Below, one piece after another: positions 40,401 to 49,900 of a stretch of DNA of 64,000 nucleotides. Position numbers and translations under genes: made by a program. Every line of letters begins with the position of its first letter. The first letter of the stretch is position 1. The notes below the pieces were generated by a model. The model saw only the letters and a program-made list of their open reading frames with translations. It did no database searches and was not told the origin of the DNA. The DNA lies in the NCBI RefSeq assembly GCF_014898815.1, contig NW_026515545.1:620001-684000 (forward strand), written 5' to 3'. This stretch comes from Panonychus citri. Taxonomy: Eukaryota > Arthropoda > Arachnida > Trombidiformes > Tetranychidae.

Positions 40401-43400
40401 GTTGATTACTGAGACTTTTAAATCTTTCCAAATGATAATCAATAATGTAAATCAACACGTTGATTGTAACGATTATTATTAGTTAACTAATCTGATGTTA
40501 TGATCAAAGTTTTATCATCAAACATCAATGGATGGAAACAGATTAAAGTGTCACATCAAAATCAGATCAATAATGAAGTTGATTGGACACATTTATGGTT
40601 AATTTAAACTTCAAATCGTAATCAATATCAAAGAAAAGGAAGCAAAAATTGACAACAATCAAATAAAATCGAAACTAAATCAATATAATTATAGTAACGG
40701 AACGTATTCCAATTACAAGGTTTGGTACAAGATATTAGGTCCAATTTTCGAGAGGGGAAAAACGAATCATGTACTAACAATCTGAAGGAAAAAGGGACAC
40801 ACAAAAATAGCTGGAAAAGTTGAAGAGAAAATAAAATGTTCTAATCGTAAATAAGATCATTTCTGCTCATTGAATTTTCTGTATCAATGGTACAAGTTTA
40901 TTACATTTTCCATATGATTATTAATGGTTGACAGGACAATTACATGTTAACTTTTAGTTTTTATTATCTAATCAAGTTAATCATCTTCATCATATTAATA
41001 TTAACCCGGATATCGAGGAAATCGTTGATTACCTTTTCCATGTGTCTAAACCCTTGATTACAATTATCATGATAAACTAAATTAACTGATAATCTAAGTG
41101 ACTGAAAATGATTCCAGGAAGGTAAAGTTGATATTATTATTAGGGCAAAGATGTCAGCAAAAAAAAATGATTGGATTAAAATTGGGTGAAACTATTGGTA
41201 GACTTTTATTATGATTAACTATTGATTATCACGAAACAATCAGTAGATTCAATTAAATAGATCAGTATGATAATATAAATTATCATTGAATATATGTAAA
41301 TATATGGTATTAATATATTTCGTAATGTGTATTGTCAAATTATAATTGTCGTTAATTGTGATTAAAGATGAGGAGGAAAAGTTTTTCATCACTTGCAATG
41401 GGAAGATGAAGATTGTGATATAATTCATATTGAGCTAATTGGAAGAGGCAAGATTTAATTACAGACAATTATCACGATAACAATTTACAAGTGATTAAGA
41501 CAAAAAAGAGAGAGAGAGAGAGAGATAATTAATTGAACAATTTAATGCAAAATGAAACATTTTGGTTAGTTGATTATCTCAAATTTTGTTAATTATCATA
41601 AATCTTTTAAATTGATTAATTAAACTCAATTATTTAGTAATCATGATAAATATCACATTAAAATCACTCATCAGTAATTGAATATAACAAATAATTGATG
41701 GTGATTAACAATTTAATTGTATTTCATTAATGAATAGATGGTTATAATACATGTAGAGACATTAATTAATTGTGATTTTAATCAAACTTTCCGATTTTGG
41801 CGGAGAAAAAGTTGTAAAAATCAGTTAATTGAAACAATTTAATTTTTCACACACAATTACAATTATCATGATAAACTAAATTAACTGATAATCTAAGTGA
41901 CTGAAAATGATTCCAGGAAGGTAAAGTTGATATTATTATTAGGGCAAAGATGTCAGCAAAAAAAAATGATTGGATTAAAATTGGGTGAAACTATTGGTAG
42001 ACTTTTATTATGATTAACTATTGATTATCACGAAACAATCAGTAGATTCAATTAAATAGATCAGTATGATAATATAAATTATCATTGAATATATGTAAAT
42101 ATATGGTATTAATATATTTCGTAATGTGTATTGTCAAATTATAATTGTCGTTAATTGTGATTAAAGATGAGGAGGAAAAGTTTTTCATCACTTGCAATGG
42201 GAAGATGAAGATTGTGATATAATTCATATTGAGCTAATTGGAAGAGGCAAGATTTAATTACAGACAATTATCACGATAACAATTTACAAGTGATTAAGAC
42301 AAAAAGAGAGAGATAATTAATTGAACAATTTAATGCAAATGAAACATTTGGTTAGTTGATTATCTCAAATTTTGTTAATTATCATAAATCTTTTAAATTG
42401 ATTAATTAAACTCAATTATTTAGTAATCATGATAAATATCACATTAAAATCATTCATCAGTAATTGAATATAACAAATAATTGATGGTGATTAACAATTT
42501 AATTGTATTTCATTAATGAATAGATGGTTATAATACATGTAGAGACATTAATTAATTGTGATTTTAATCAAACTTTCCGATTTTGGCGGAGAAAAAGTTG
42601 TAAAAATCAGTTAATTGAAACAATTTAATTTTTCACACACAATCATCAATTCAGACTATTGTTATATTGCCGGTTAATTTTAACATTACAACAATTAGCG
42701 ATATACAATCAAGATAAATGGATAAACTTTTGTAACATTTAATTACTTATGGAATCAGATTTATTGTCAATTGTAATAAAAATCATGATGAAACGTTTCC
42801 ATCCCAATGACAAGCAAATGCTTCATCTTTTGCCTCACATTTCATTTGTACGTTTTTTTCCCTCATCACTTTATGTTCATCTCCATCCTCATCCTCATCC
42901 TCATCCTCATCTTCATCTCTGTTATTTTTTCTTCCATTGCTCTTTGCTATTTACTTCATCTTCTTCCTTCCTTTTCCTTTTTATACTCAGTTCCTTTTGA
43001 ATGAGGTTCCATCATTGTCTCTTTCTCTCTTTTTTTTCTCTCGCGTGAAATACAAATGAAAAAGGAAGTGTTCATCAATTCACTCATGGGATTCACCATC
43101 ATGACCATGGCAATGAAATGAACTTTTATCAAGAAATTTAATTTTCCAAAAGTTCTTATTGAAAATGGTTGGTGTCAATGTTTCTTTTTCCCTTTCATGT
43201 TCTCAGTTTTTTTTCTAACATCTGAACTTTTTCCATCATGATTTTTTCTTCTTCTCTCTCATCACTGAAATGATTAATGTATGAAATTAAATTTAATGAT
43301 AACAATTGAACTTTTCAATAATCGTCATATCTTAATTATCAACAATGAAAATGAATCAAGAAAAAGTTTCGCAAGTGACTTAAAACGGAACAATTTTACT

Positions 43401-45233
43401 AGTGAGAAATAATCAAATTACATATGTATATGGTGATTGTAGTTAATTTTAATTGTAATAGAAAAGGAGACGAAACAATTAATCAAACAACAGTAAATTG
43501 TACAATTAAACGCCCATGAAAGTAAATGTTATTTGTAGTTACAATTAACATTTGATATAATATAAGATATTAATCATTACTTTGATTGGAAACATAAACA
43601 AATAAAATAAACCAATAGGCAGAAACTCAACTCGAAACAATTTATCTTAATCATCAGAGGATTATTGTTAAACGGTTAACAATTAAATTGTCATTAAAAC
43701 ACATAAAAAACTATCACAAATCAATCAACACTAACTGATCATATTTAATTATTGAAAATATAAAGGGAAACAGTCAAATCTTTAACTCGAGTCTCAATCA
43801 GATTAAACAACAACATTTGATCCTTGATTGATAACAATCAGTTTAATTATCCTCAAGTCATTCTAATCTGTAGACACTGACCTTTGGTAGGTTAATTTAA
43901 TCAATTTAAGATGGGACAATTAAAACTATTCTTGGTGATTAGAGTCAAAAATTTCTCATAATCTAATCAAAAGTCAACAATTTGATTGGTTGAAATGTTT
44001 TGATAAAGAAAAGTTAAACTTGTTAACAAACCATCAATCAATTGAATCAGTATCTGTAAATTAGCTGATTACATATTCCTAATAAATACCGGAAATGAAA
44101 GAAATGGAAAGTAAATCAACTGAGTTAATTAATCATAATGAGTGGGTAAGTCTTTCAGTAAAAATTAATCATTGGAAAATTTGATTCGCCTGCCAAAATA
44201 ATTATCCAAGTTGATTATAAACTTCATTATATAAGTTTTGAATTATTATCATTCAGTTAATGAAACCATGAAGTAAATTGTTACTCGGTTTGGCTGATTG
44301 CCCGTAAAAGTTAAATTGCAATGAAAGAAAATTTTGTTTACGCATTTAAAATTGTAAATAATCAACAGAATCAAGAGGTAATTGACTAGGAAAAAGATTA
44401 ACAAATGATTACGATTTTATATAATTACCCAATTGCTCAAGTACTTCAGGGCAAGAGTGTTTCAATCCTGACTGACCAGAGGATGACCCATTCGGATTCC
44501 CAAGTGATGTGTTGGTTGTTGATAAAAGAGATGATGAGTTGGGCACAGTTGACAAGGCTGAAGATGATGAATGGAAGGATTTTTCTGATGAAATATTGGA
44601 ACTATTTACAGATGATAATCCAAATTTATGGTCTAACATAATACTATTGATTATCTTTTTAACTAGTTGGCTATTTATCAAATTTTGGAAATAATTTGAA
44701 TTGGATTGGTCTCGAGATGCTGTTTTTTTATCTAGTAAACCCTCAATACTTAGTAATTGAGGGTTTTTGGGATCTTTGGTTACTGAAGATGAGGTTGGAT
44801 GAGAAATAGATGCAGATAACAACATTGTTGAATTGGACACTTTATCATTGACAATATTTTCATTAACATTAGAAGAAACTGAATGCTGTCCATTAGATGA
44901 TGAAGGTAGCACATTATTAGTATTTCCGGTTGTTTGAATTTGGTTAACTTGTCTTAGTGGTCTAATTGTTGGAGACACTGAGAGGGACGATGAAGTTGAA
45001 CTAGATAATGATGATGATGAAAATGTGGAAACTTTATTGATTGTGAATCGACGATTAGCATGGATTACAGCGATTTGCATTAGAGTGACAAAAATTAACG
45101 AGAAAACAAATAACAGTAATAAAATGGAAGGTAAAAGACGTAAGAACCTTTTGATGGTTCGACGGAGTAAAGGTTTCACCGGTGGAACTGGAATTGGTAT
45201 TAGATGGAATTGGCGGTTTGACGATGAAATCAT
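6678..45233 (-). CDS. Beta-1,4-galactosyltransferase family (probable beta-1,4-GalNAc-transferase), type II Golgi membrane enzyme
   Basis: Six exons on the minus strand, joined by phase and homology: 45233-44429, 19426-19182, 18640-18453, 17629-17507, 7085-6984, 6852-6678; 1638 nt, 545 residues. Exon 1 encodes a short basic cytoplasmic tail, one membrane anchor (LLPSILLLLFVFSLIFVTL), a long Ser/Thr/Asn stem and CPEVLEQL. Exon 2 gives VGRIKIDLDIN and VAIIIPYRDRLEHLRILL. Exon 3 gives the metal-binding DVD motif (FHDVDLIPEDD) and EPRHMSVAVDKF. Exon 4 gives LPYAYLVGGVFAI and WGWGGEDDD. Exon 5 gives ITRPPESVGRYTMIKHSH, with the Met and His of the second metal site. Exon 6 gives RDGFNSVQYTILD. The four family disulfide cysteines are present (CPEV, EHC, YHC, YSC). 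The residue matching bovine Tyr289 is Leu, which in this family broadens or switches donor use to UDP-GalNAc. Introns 1 (25,002 bp) and 4 (10,421 bp) are very large and carry mobile DNA. Family certain; donor specificity inferred. Confidence 0.92.
7086..9646. other. Left part of glycosyltransferase intron 4
   Basis: Non-coding AT-rich sequence between exon 5 and the LTR element. It contains a (GAT)n run near 7912-7932, several local GATAAT/ATCATG palindromic stretches and a pyrimidine-rich segment (8740-8870). The short ORFs here lack recognisable content and codon structure, so I call none of them genes. Confidence 0.6.
9647..10044 (+). repeat. 5' LTR
   Basis: Matches 14854-15257 over its whole length. 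Starts TGTAATGATCC and ends CTTTTACA. It contains a TATAAAA at 9843-9849, suitable as the promoter, and AATAAA near 10001. The motif TTAGTTAGTCC near 9715 resembles the 41-bp repeats further inside. Confidence 0.93.
10047..10063 (+). other. Primer-binding site complementary to tRNA-Gln
   Basis: TGGAGGTCCCACCGAGA starts 2 nt after the 5' LTR. Its reverse complement, TCTCGGTGGGACCTCCA, is the expected 3' end (T-arm end, acceptor stem, CCA) of eukaryotic tRNA-Gln starting GGTCCCA. Match length 17 nt. Confidence 0.8.
10212..12590 (+). CDS. Retrotransposon gag-protease polyprotein, truncated at the start of reverse transcriptase
   Basis: 792 residues from the ATG at 10212, which has a strong context (CACCATGG); an in-frame ATG also occurs at 10170. 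Residues about 1-200 are a gag capsid-like region (IPSFSGAFSNEALKFITKF, LYLEDTAASWFQQ, FISDFKSTFLP). A zinc knuckle CYYCNKVGHIQANC lies at about 219-232, followed by a Pro/Asn/Gln-rich segment. A retropepsin domain follows with active site LIDTGSTVSII at about 392-402 and a downstream YDLLLGNNF flap/C-terminal block near 460. Then comes a spacer with repeated VSP tripeptides. The end (FSPAFAFDKSNLGNCTLFY) resembles the region just before reverse transcriptase, then frame and homology are lost. Gag packages the element RNA and the protease cleaves the polyprotein. No internal stop is seen. Confidence 0.88.
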   Translation: MAERKPLSLAPPRGPKIPSFSGAFSNEALKFITKFTSLAQVYGWNDKERLDRVSLYLEDTAASWFQQDISPHLSDPNYTWDEFISDFKSTFLPSEYESYINQQLSSRKQRSDEPVTKFIIDVKELCSKLNKNEKETMRYLFEGVRADIKTVLYGLNPTTIKEFTDHAKNLERNSNNTTNPEVAELKQMIMELKNGLTMRTTRVNQIEPDSSRNGKPIICYYCNKVGHIQANCYFRIRDQGASANQQRPLFTSNHQPNRPFPTHPQPSYPHPRYQPPNYPPYSPFSQLPYSHNQTQAQSSTNNHSFHNYPYQNQTSSNQLPPVNRPQQYPLNHHHRDHQVNQPVTHRPNPVNVQQPYSAGHPPPPPRANCLSDYDENYIFIQCSVNNRKLRGLIDTGSTVSIIKQAWADPNQIQYYGGPAVKSASGHCLNIIGRTRLLITAGSLTVGVWTNLLVVDDSFAYDLLLGNNFNRAARLQLDLGTMELVHQSTNDDKYPGKVFITNLDKNNLCYSPTVDLENGLVPLNFDVIDENNHDTDHCLIVETVNDVEMLHEWNYFDFSLESSHEVFNLDLEVSPSPVSPNNFIPKIVSPIEVSPIQVVSFNSDLSSEFYCGNPEQSNLVVDKQLELNQCLPYNSYECPTQFSLIDYDCNENEKYVSPACFNQNESEINDFKPAHSEFVNQQSAIPTPSPLSSSSPPLPSASSSSSTKDELEVYHLKNEQEKIVRETLDEFSPAFAFDKSNLGNCTLFYNTIVTGNSNPIHSHSAYSQIILETQRESPSAGNPSCNRPKVKNS
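12523..13206 (+). pseudogene. Degenerate remnants of pol C-terminus and a third ORF (membrane- or FLYWCH-like)
   Basis: Several short open stretches in different frames follow the deleted pol. One (12523-12654) ends VVRVKANNKSPKII. Another (12651-12998, likely ATG at 12729) has PRRSIRIRN, like integrase tails, then the hydrophobic FSPVLLISLIALTTL, which could start an envelope-like protein. A third frame (about 12913-13056) reads FYIAGGFINQF, then VYQCQRSSNC, resembling the start of a FLYWCH-type zinc finger. A last piece (13057-13206) is basic and ends in FPPPPPVLSV. No single reading frame links them, so this is a patchwork of decayed sequence; each family suggestion is tentative. Confidence 0.45.
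13233..13675 (+). repeat. 41-bp tandem repeat array, about 11 copies
   Basis: Units start with GTTAGTCCAC at about 13233, 13274, 13315, 13355, 13396, 13437, 13478, 13519, 13560, 13601 and 13643, that is every 40-42 bp. Each continues with a variable part and GTCATCATC then GTCTAAGTAT. Units are 75-95% alike by eye. The array lies inside the LTR element between the pol/ORF3 remnants and the antisense gene and has no coding frame. Confidence 0.9.
13742..13747 (-). terminator. Polyadenylation signal of the antisense gene
   Basis: On the minus strand AATAAA follows the stop codon (13755-13757) by about 7 nt. A second AATAAA overlaps the last codons. This places a 3' end for the antisense gene before the 41-bp array. 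Confidence 0.45.
13755..14502 (-). CDS. Antisense two-exon gene within the LTR element: acidic protein with C2H2-like zinc finger, function unknown
   Basis: Exon 1 (14502-14470, start context CACCATGTC) encodes MSAKVYSDFLQ. A 94-bp intron with GTAAA donor and TTAG acceptor (14469-14376) joins in phase 0 to exon 2 (14375-13755). The product is 217 residues. Features: a short helical N-terminus, a strongly acidic Asp/Glu/Lys tract at about 60-105, a folded-looking segment (FPALVHIRRRLTNNPYPFINR), and CPYCFKVKEPKRWKNL continuing to HLVHSH, which spaces as C-x2-C-x14-H-x4-H. The frame is intact, with start context, intron, stop and AATAAA, so it looks like a functional or recently functional gene. 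It is not a shadow of gag or pol, which lie elsewhere. I do not recognise its family. A captured host gene or a specialised accessory ORF of this element family are both possible. Confidence 0.72.
14503..14840. other. Region between antisense gene and 3' purine tract
   Basis: A-rich stretches (14520-14630), likely holding the antisense gene's 5' UTR and promoter. At 14745-14763 is CTATCGCAAGCTTCGATAG, an inverted repeat with CTATCG/CGATAG arms, about 240 bp upstream of the antisense start codon. No TATA box seen. Confidence 0.4.
14841..14853 (+). other. Polypurine tract
   Basis: TAGAAGGGGTGAA directly precedes the TG of the 3' LTR, as expected for the plus-strand DNA primer of LTR elements. 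Confidence 0.75.
14854..15257 (+). repeat. 3' LTR
   Basis: Near-identical to 9647-10044 with scattered substitutions and short homopolymer differences. It keeps the TATAAAA and ends TTTTACA before the ATAT target duplication. Confidence 0.93.
15258..17506. other. Right part of glycosyltransferase intron 4
   Basis: AT-rich non-coding sequence from the LTR element to exon 4. Apart from the (AG)n run at 15653-15709 and a small inverted repeat (AATGTCC / GGACATT near 16337-16358) I see nothing in it. Confidence 0.6.
15653..15709. repeat. (AG)n microsatellite, about 57 bp
   Basis: Uninterrupted AG dinucleotides in intron 4 of the glycosyltransferase gene. Confidence 0.97.
18100..18400. repeat. 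Dispersed repeat copy with small hairpin, in glycosyltransferase intron 3
   Basis: The block around GTGGAGATTTCATTTTTCAG (18130) and the block AATTGGATACCTGATATTATTG (about 18338) recur near 60256-60410. The second part also recurs at 52160-52370 and 57905-58115. Between them each copy keeps a small stem such as CCAT..ATGG or ACCACC..GGTGGT, with different but paired bases. No protein reading is shared by all copies, so this is a non-coding repeat of unknown origin. Confidence 0.6.
19429..19471. repeat. (AG)n microsatellite forming the polypyrimidine tract of an intron acceptor
   Basis: On the minus strand the run is (CT)n immediately before the AG that starts exon 2 of the glycosyltransferase gene. 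Confidence 0.9.
25535..26139. mobile_element. Non-autonomous Tc1/mariner-type MITE
   Basis: Terminal inverted repeats of about 26 bp (CAGGGTCGGGCAGGTTTATT at the left end, mirrored at the right with one mismatch) are flanked on both sides by TA (25533-25534 and 26140-26141), the target duplication typical of Tc1/mariner. The 605-bp interior has no transposase ORF. Confidence 0.88.
28530..30008. repeat. Direct tandem duplication, two copies of about 740 bp
   Basis: 28530-29269 and 29270-30008 begin CCTTGACCATTAAGTATTAT and end ATTAACGGTTTC. By eye they differ only by one base in two homopolymers. Non-coding, within glycosyltransferase intron 1. Either a very recent duplication or an assembly duplication. 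Confidence 0.93.
41058..42643. repeat. Direct tandem duplication, two copies of about 799 and 787 bp
   Basis: The two copies (41058-41856, 41857-42643) are almost identical. Differences are a shorter AG run, single-base homopolymer changes and one C/T substitution (AATCACTCATC versus AATCATTCATC). Non-coding, in glycosyltransferase intron 1. Confidence 0.92.
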
Positions 45234-45363
45234 TCTGATGTTTACAATAATTATCACAAGAAAATATTAGTTTTAAACGGTTACGACGACCAATATCAAG
45301 ATGATCAGAATTATAGCTTAGATTCGAATAAAATTGTTCATAATATTTGAAAAAAGTCGACAT
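45234..45363 (-). promoter_or_regulatory. 5' leader of the glycosyltransferase gene with overlapping upstream ORF
   Basis: The main ATG is at 45233 in the frame leading to the membrane anchor. An upstream ATG at 45363 in another frame opens a 102-codon ORF (MSTFFKYYEQFY...) that overlaps the start of the enzyme. If it is in the mRNA it would reduce initiation at the main ATG. ACATCAG just before the main ATG could instead be a 3' splice site that removes it. Confidence 0.35.
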
Positions 45364-46939
45364 CTCATCTACATTACCTTTTGTTTGAATGGTGAACAGT
45401 CAAATTAACCATCTACTAATCTAAAATTCATCATGAGATGAAAAGTTCATCAAAACAAAAGTTTATGTAGATTGGATCGATTCAATAAGTGGGATGAGTT
45501 AACATTGGAGAAGTAAATTGGAAGTTGAAATAAATGTCATCGTTACGACTTGTTTTAACTTGCAAAGTTTTCCTTGAAAGTGTATCAATCAAGATTCATC
45601 CAATGGCGGGGTTGTGACAATTAGTTTATCATTTGAGTGTATGATAAGATGATATGTTAAACATCACACACTTTAGATACAAATTAGCGATAGTTAAAAA
45701 ACGTATATTAAAATGCCAAATGTAACAAAAAAATTTGATGTAACCTTTATTCACAAGCAGATTACCAATAATTTGTGTATTTCAAGAGTAAAGCCCGTCT
45801 TTCCTCAATTTCTCTTTAACTATTGGATAAATTTTCCAAATTTATCACAATTAACAGTTAATAAACTAGCAAGACTTCAAAAGATAAAGACAAATTTTTG
45901 CCAAGAGTACGATTGTTGATGATTTTCATTGTGCACATTGAGAAAATGTTTCAAACATTACTCTTTCATCTCCATGAAAGACTTGCTCTGTTGAATGAAG
46001 TTTATTATCAAGAAAAGTTCGAGTAACTCCCTCTATCTCGTGCTGATTTAGTCTACTTTTACAAATGAATCCAATTACTAAGCAAATAATGTATCAGTTA
46101 TTTATTACAGCACTTGAATATCTAAACTTAAAGATCGGACAAGAAGAAACACTTTGCGTGGCCTAAATTTGGTTAGATTAAAATCAATGTAAATCAATAG
46201 GTTTACACAGAAAAGGTAATCTTTAGAAGAATAAAGTAGGTTAGTTTATTGGTGTAATGGTGCCTTTTTTTCTTTTTTAATCAGTTTGAATAATTAATAA
46301 AATTTCAAAAATAATTCAATTTAATTGAATTTTCAGGGTCTCTGTATATCTAAAATCTTGTACACAAACAAATTATTATCTTTTTGCTTTATTGTTTATT
46401 AATAAAAGAATTTAAAAGAAAAATCTTTCAGCGATAATATGAATTTCTTATTCAATTTGTATCAATATTCACCCCAATCAGCAGAATGTGAAAAGTTAAT
46501 CACCGATGTCTGATTTTCTTTAAAATTTTCAAAATATTTGAGATTAAAAACAACACCAACAGTATATTTAGCAAACAAACTCACGACACTAGGTGGGTGG
46601 AACCCACAGTGTTCGGGAGACAGGGACCTCATTTTCTGACTTGTAAGCAGCATGAGCAGCCGAGAATGCATGAGCCGAAGATGATCAATCCTCCTCTGGA
46701 GGCTATAGCTGCGATTTTATCAAGGTACAAATAAATGGAAGGTGCTCAAATATTAGAAGCTATACTGAAGTGAATAATTTTCGAAGATAGTTGCATAGGC
46801 TATTTTTATTAAATCATAAAGTGAGTGTTACAGACGAATTGATTTGAGGAGTTAACATTTTGCTAGATGACGCTGCAGTTGATGCTAAAGAACTTGTATT
46901 ACTTCAATTTCAATGTCCTCTTTGCGAGCCTACAGAAAT
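45364..46939. other. Intergenic region and 3' flank of silk-like gene 1
   Basis: From 45847 it matches 52565-53674 and so belongs to the segmental duplication. Short ORFs such as 45713-45919 end at or cross the duplication edge and have no recognisable domain. Minus-strand AATAAA occurs near 46804-46810. Confidence 0.5.
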
Positions 46940-49900
46940 TTATGACAACATTGAAGCTGCTGACATAGGTGCGGCGGGCATCTTGATTGTAACTCCGTTT
47001 AAGGTCCTGAATTACCATTATTCTTACGCTTTGACGTGCAGTTGCAGCTGATGACGATGCAGAGTTTCATTTCCAGATCCTGAATTTCCTTTACCGTTGG
47101 TATTTGATGCACTGGTTGCAGCAGCTGATGACGATGCAGAGTTTCCATTTCCAGATCCTGAATTTCCTTTACCGTTGGTATTTGATGCACTGGTTGCAGC
47201 AGCTGATGACGATGCAGAGTTTCCATTTCAGATCCTGAATTTCCTTTACCGTTGGTATTTGATGCACTGGTTGCAGCTGATGACGATGCAGCGTTATCCT
47301 GAAGCTCCATTTTAGATCCTAAATGCCTTCATTTCATGACTGTTGAGCAGCTGAGCGCCAGCAGATGATGCTGCGACACCATAACCTCCATAATTGTTGT
47401 CTTTTACAGAACTGAAACTTCCAAACATTGAACCTGCTGAAGCTATTGAATCTGACAGTGCTTTCGCTGCAGAGTTCATGTCCAATTCCATTCCCATTCC
47501 ATTCCCATAACCATTGCCATTTTGAGCGTTTGATGAAGCGGCAGCAGCTGATGATGAAGCGCTTCCACCATTTCCATTTCCAGCTCCTGAGTTACCGTTA
47601 TTGCTTGCATCTGATGAAGCGGCAGCAGATGATGATGAAGCGCTTCCACCATTTCCATTTCCATCTCCTGAGTTACCGTTATTGCTTGCATCTGATGAAG
47701 CGGCAGCAGATGATGACCTTCCACCATTTCATTTCCAGCTCCTGAGTTACCGTTGCTTGCATCTGATGAAGCGGCAGCGATGATGATGAACTACTTCCAG
47801 AACCTCCATAATTGTTGTCCATTTCAGAACCGAAGCCACCAAACATTGAACCTGCTGAAGCCATTGAATCTGACATTGCCTTCGCTGCAGATTTCATGTC
47901 CAATTCCATTCCATTCCATTCCCATAACCATTGCCATTTTGAGCGTTCGATGAAGCGTCAGCAGCTGCTGATGAAGCGCTTCCACCATTTCCATTTCCAG
48001 CTCCTGAGTTACCGTTATTGCTTGCATCTGATGAAGCGGCAGCAGATGATGATGAAGCGCTTCCACCATTTCCATTTCCAGCTCCTGAGTTACCGTTATT
48101 GCTTGCATCTGATGAAGCGGCAGCAGATGATGATGAAGCGCTTCCACCATTTCCATTTCCAGCTCCTGAGTTACCGTTATTGCTTGCATCTGATGAAGCG
48201 GCAGCAGATGATGATGAAGCGCTTCCACCATTTCCATTTCCAGCTCCTGAGTTACCGTTATTGCTTGCATCTGATGAAGCGGCAGCAGATGATGATGAAC
48301 TACTTCCAGATCCTCCATAATTGTTGTCCATTTCAGAACCGAAGCCACAAACATTGAACCTGCTGAAGCTATTGAATCTGACATTGCCTTCGCTGCAGAT
48401 TTCATGTCAATTCCATTCCCATTCCATTCCCATAACCATTGCCATTTTGAGCGTTCGATGAAGCGTCAGCAGCTGCTGATGAAGCGCTTCCACACCATTT
48501 CCAGCTCCTGAGTTACCGTTACTTGCATCTGATGAAGCGGCAGATGATGATGATGCTCCACCATTTCCATTTCCAGCTCCTGAGTTACCGTTATTGCTTG
48601 CATCTGATGAAGCGGCAGCAGATGATGATGAAGCCTTCCACCATTTCCATTTCCAGCTCCTGAGTTACCGTTATTGCTTGCATCTGATGAAGCGGCAGCG
48701 ATGATGATGACGCTTCCACCATTCCATTTCCAGCTCTGAGTTACCGTTATTGCTTGCATCTGATGAAGCGGCAGCGATGATGATGAAGCGCTACCATTTC
48801 CATTTCCAGCTCCTGAGTTACCGTTATTGCTTGCATCTGATGAAGCGGCAGCAGATGATGAAGCGCTTCCACCATTTCCATTTCCAGCTCCTGAGTTACC
48901 GTTATTGCTTGCATCTGATGAAGCGGCAGCAGATGATGATGCTTCCACCATTTCCATTTCCAGCTCCTGAGTTACCGTTATTGCTTGCATCTGATGAAGC
49001 GGCAGCAGATGATGATGAACTACTTCCAGATCCTCCATAATTGTTGTCCATTTCAGAACCGAAGCCACCAAACATTGAACCTGCTGAAGCCATTGAATCT
49101 GACATTGCCTTCGCTGCAGATTTCATGTCCAATTCCATTCCCATTCCATTCCCATAACCATTGCCATTTTGAGCGTTCGATGAAGCGTCAGCAGCTGCTG
49201 ATGAAGCGCTTCCACCATTTCCATTTCCAGCTCCTGAGTTACCGTTATTGCTTGCATCTGATGAAGCGGCAGCAGATGATGATGAAGCGCTTCCACCATT
49301 TCCATTTCCAGCTCCTGAGTTACCGTTATTGCTTGCATCTGATGGCAGCAGATGATGATGAAGCGCTTCCACCATTTCCATTTCCAGCTCCTGAGTTACC
49401 GTTATTGCTTGCATCTGATGAAGCGGCAGCAGATGATGATGAAGCGCTTCCACCATTTCCATTTCCAGCTCCTGAGTTACCGTTATTGCTTGCATCTGAT
49501 GAAGCGGCAGCAGATGATGATGAACTACTTCCAGAACCTCCATAATTGTTGTCCATTTCAGAACCGAAGCCACCAAACATTGAACCTGCTGAAGCCATTG
49601 AATCTGACATTGCCTTCGCTGCAGATTTCATGTCCAATTCCATTTCCATTCCATTCCCATAACCATTGCCATTTTGAGCGTTCGATGAAGCGTCAGCAGC
49701 TGATGAAGCTTCCACCATTTCCATTTCCAGCTCCTGAGTTACCGTTATTGCTTGCATCTGATGAAGCGGCAGCAGATGATGATGAAGGCTTCCACCATTT
49801 CCATTTCCAGCTCCTGAGTTACCGTTATTGCTTGCATCTGATGAAGCGGCAGCAGATGATGATGAAGCGCTTCCACCATTTCCATTTCCAGCTCCTGAGT

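Larger units (their letters stand above)
19427..44428 (-). other. 25-kb intron 1 of the glycosyltransferase gene
   Basis: The donor is GTAATTATAT after ...CAATTGG. The acceptor is a long (CT)n tract ending CTAG, the minus-strand reading of the (AG)n run at 19429-19471. Inside are a Tc1/mariner-type MITE, two direct tandem duplications and simple repeats such as the CTCATC hexamer run (about 42880-42918). The rest is AT-rich with many ATCATGAT-like stretches. None of the ORFs over 60 residues in it (for example 37176-37445 or 38038-38460) has recognisable domains or normal composition, so I see no nested gene. Confidence 0.7.

Noticed and set aside
42749..43004. Two overlapping ORFs near the CTCATC hexamer run
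   Set aside because: They read through a microsatellite in two frames (PHPHPH, ILILIL); artefact.
44405..44694. Plus-strand ORFs over glycosyltransferase exon 1
   Set aside because: Antisense shadows of the Ser-rich stem region.
45713..45919. 68-codon ORF near the edge of duplication unit 1
   Set aside because: It crosses the duplication boundary, its first half is absent from unit 2 and it has no domain.
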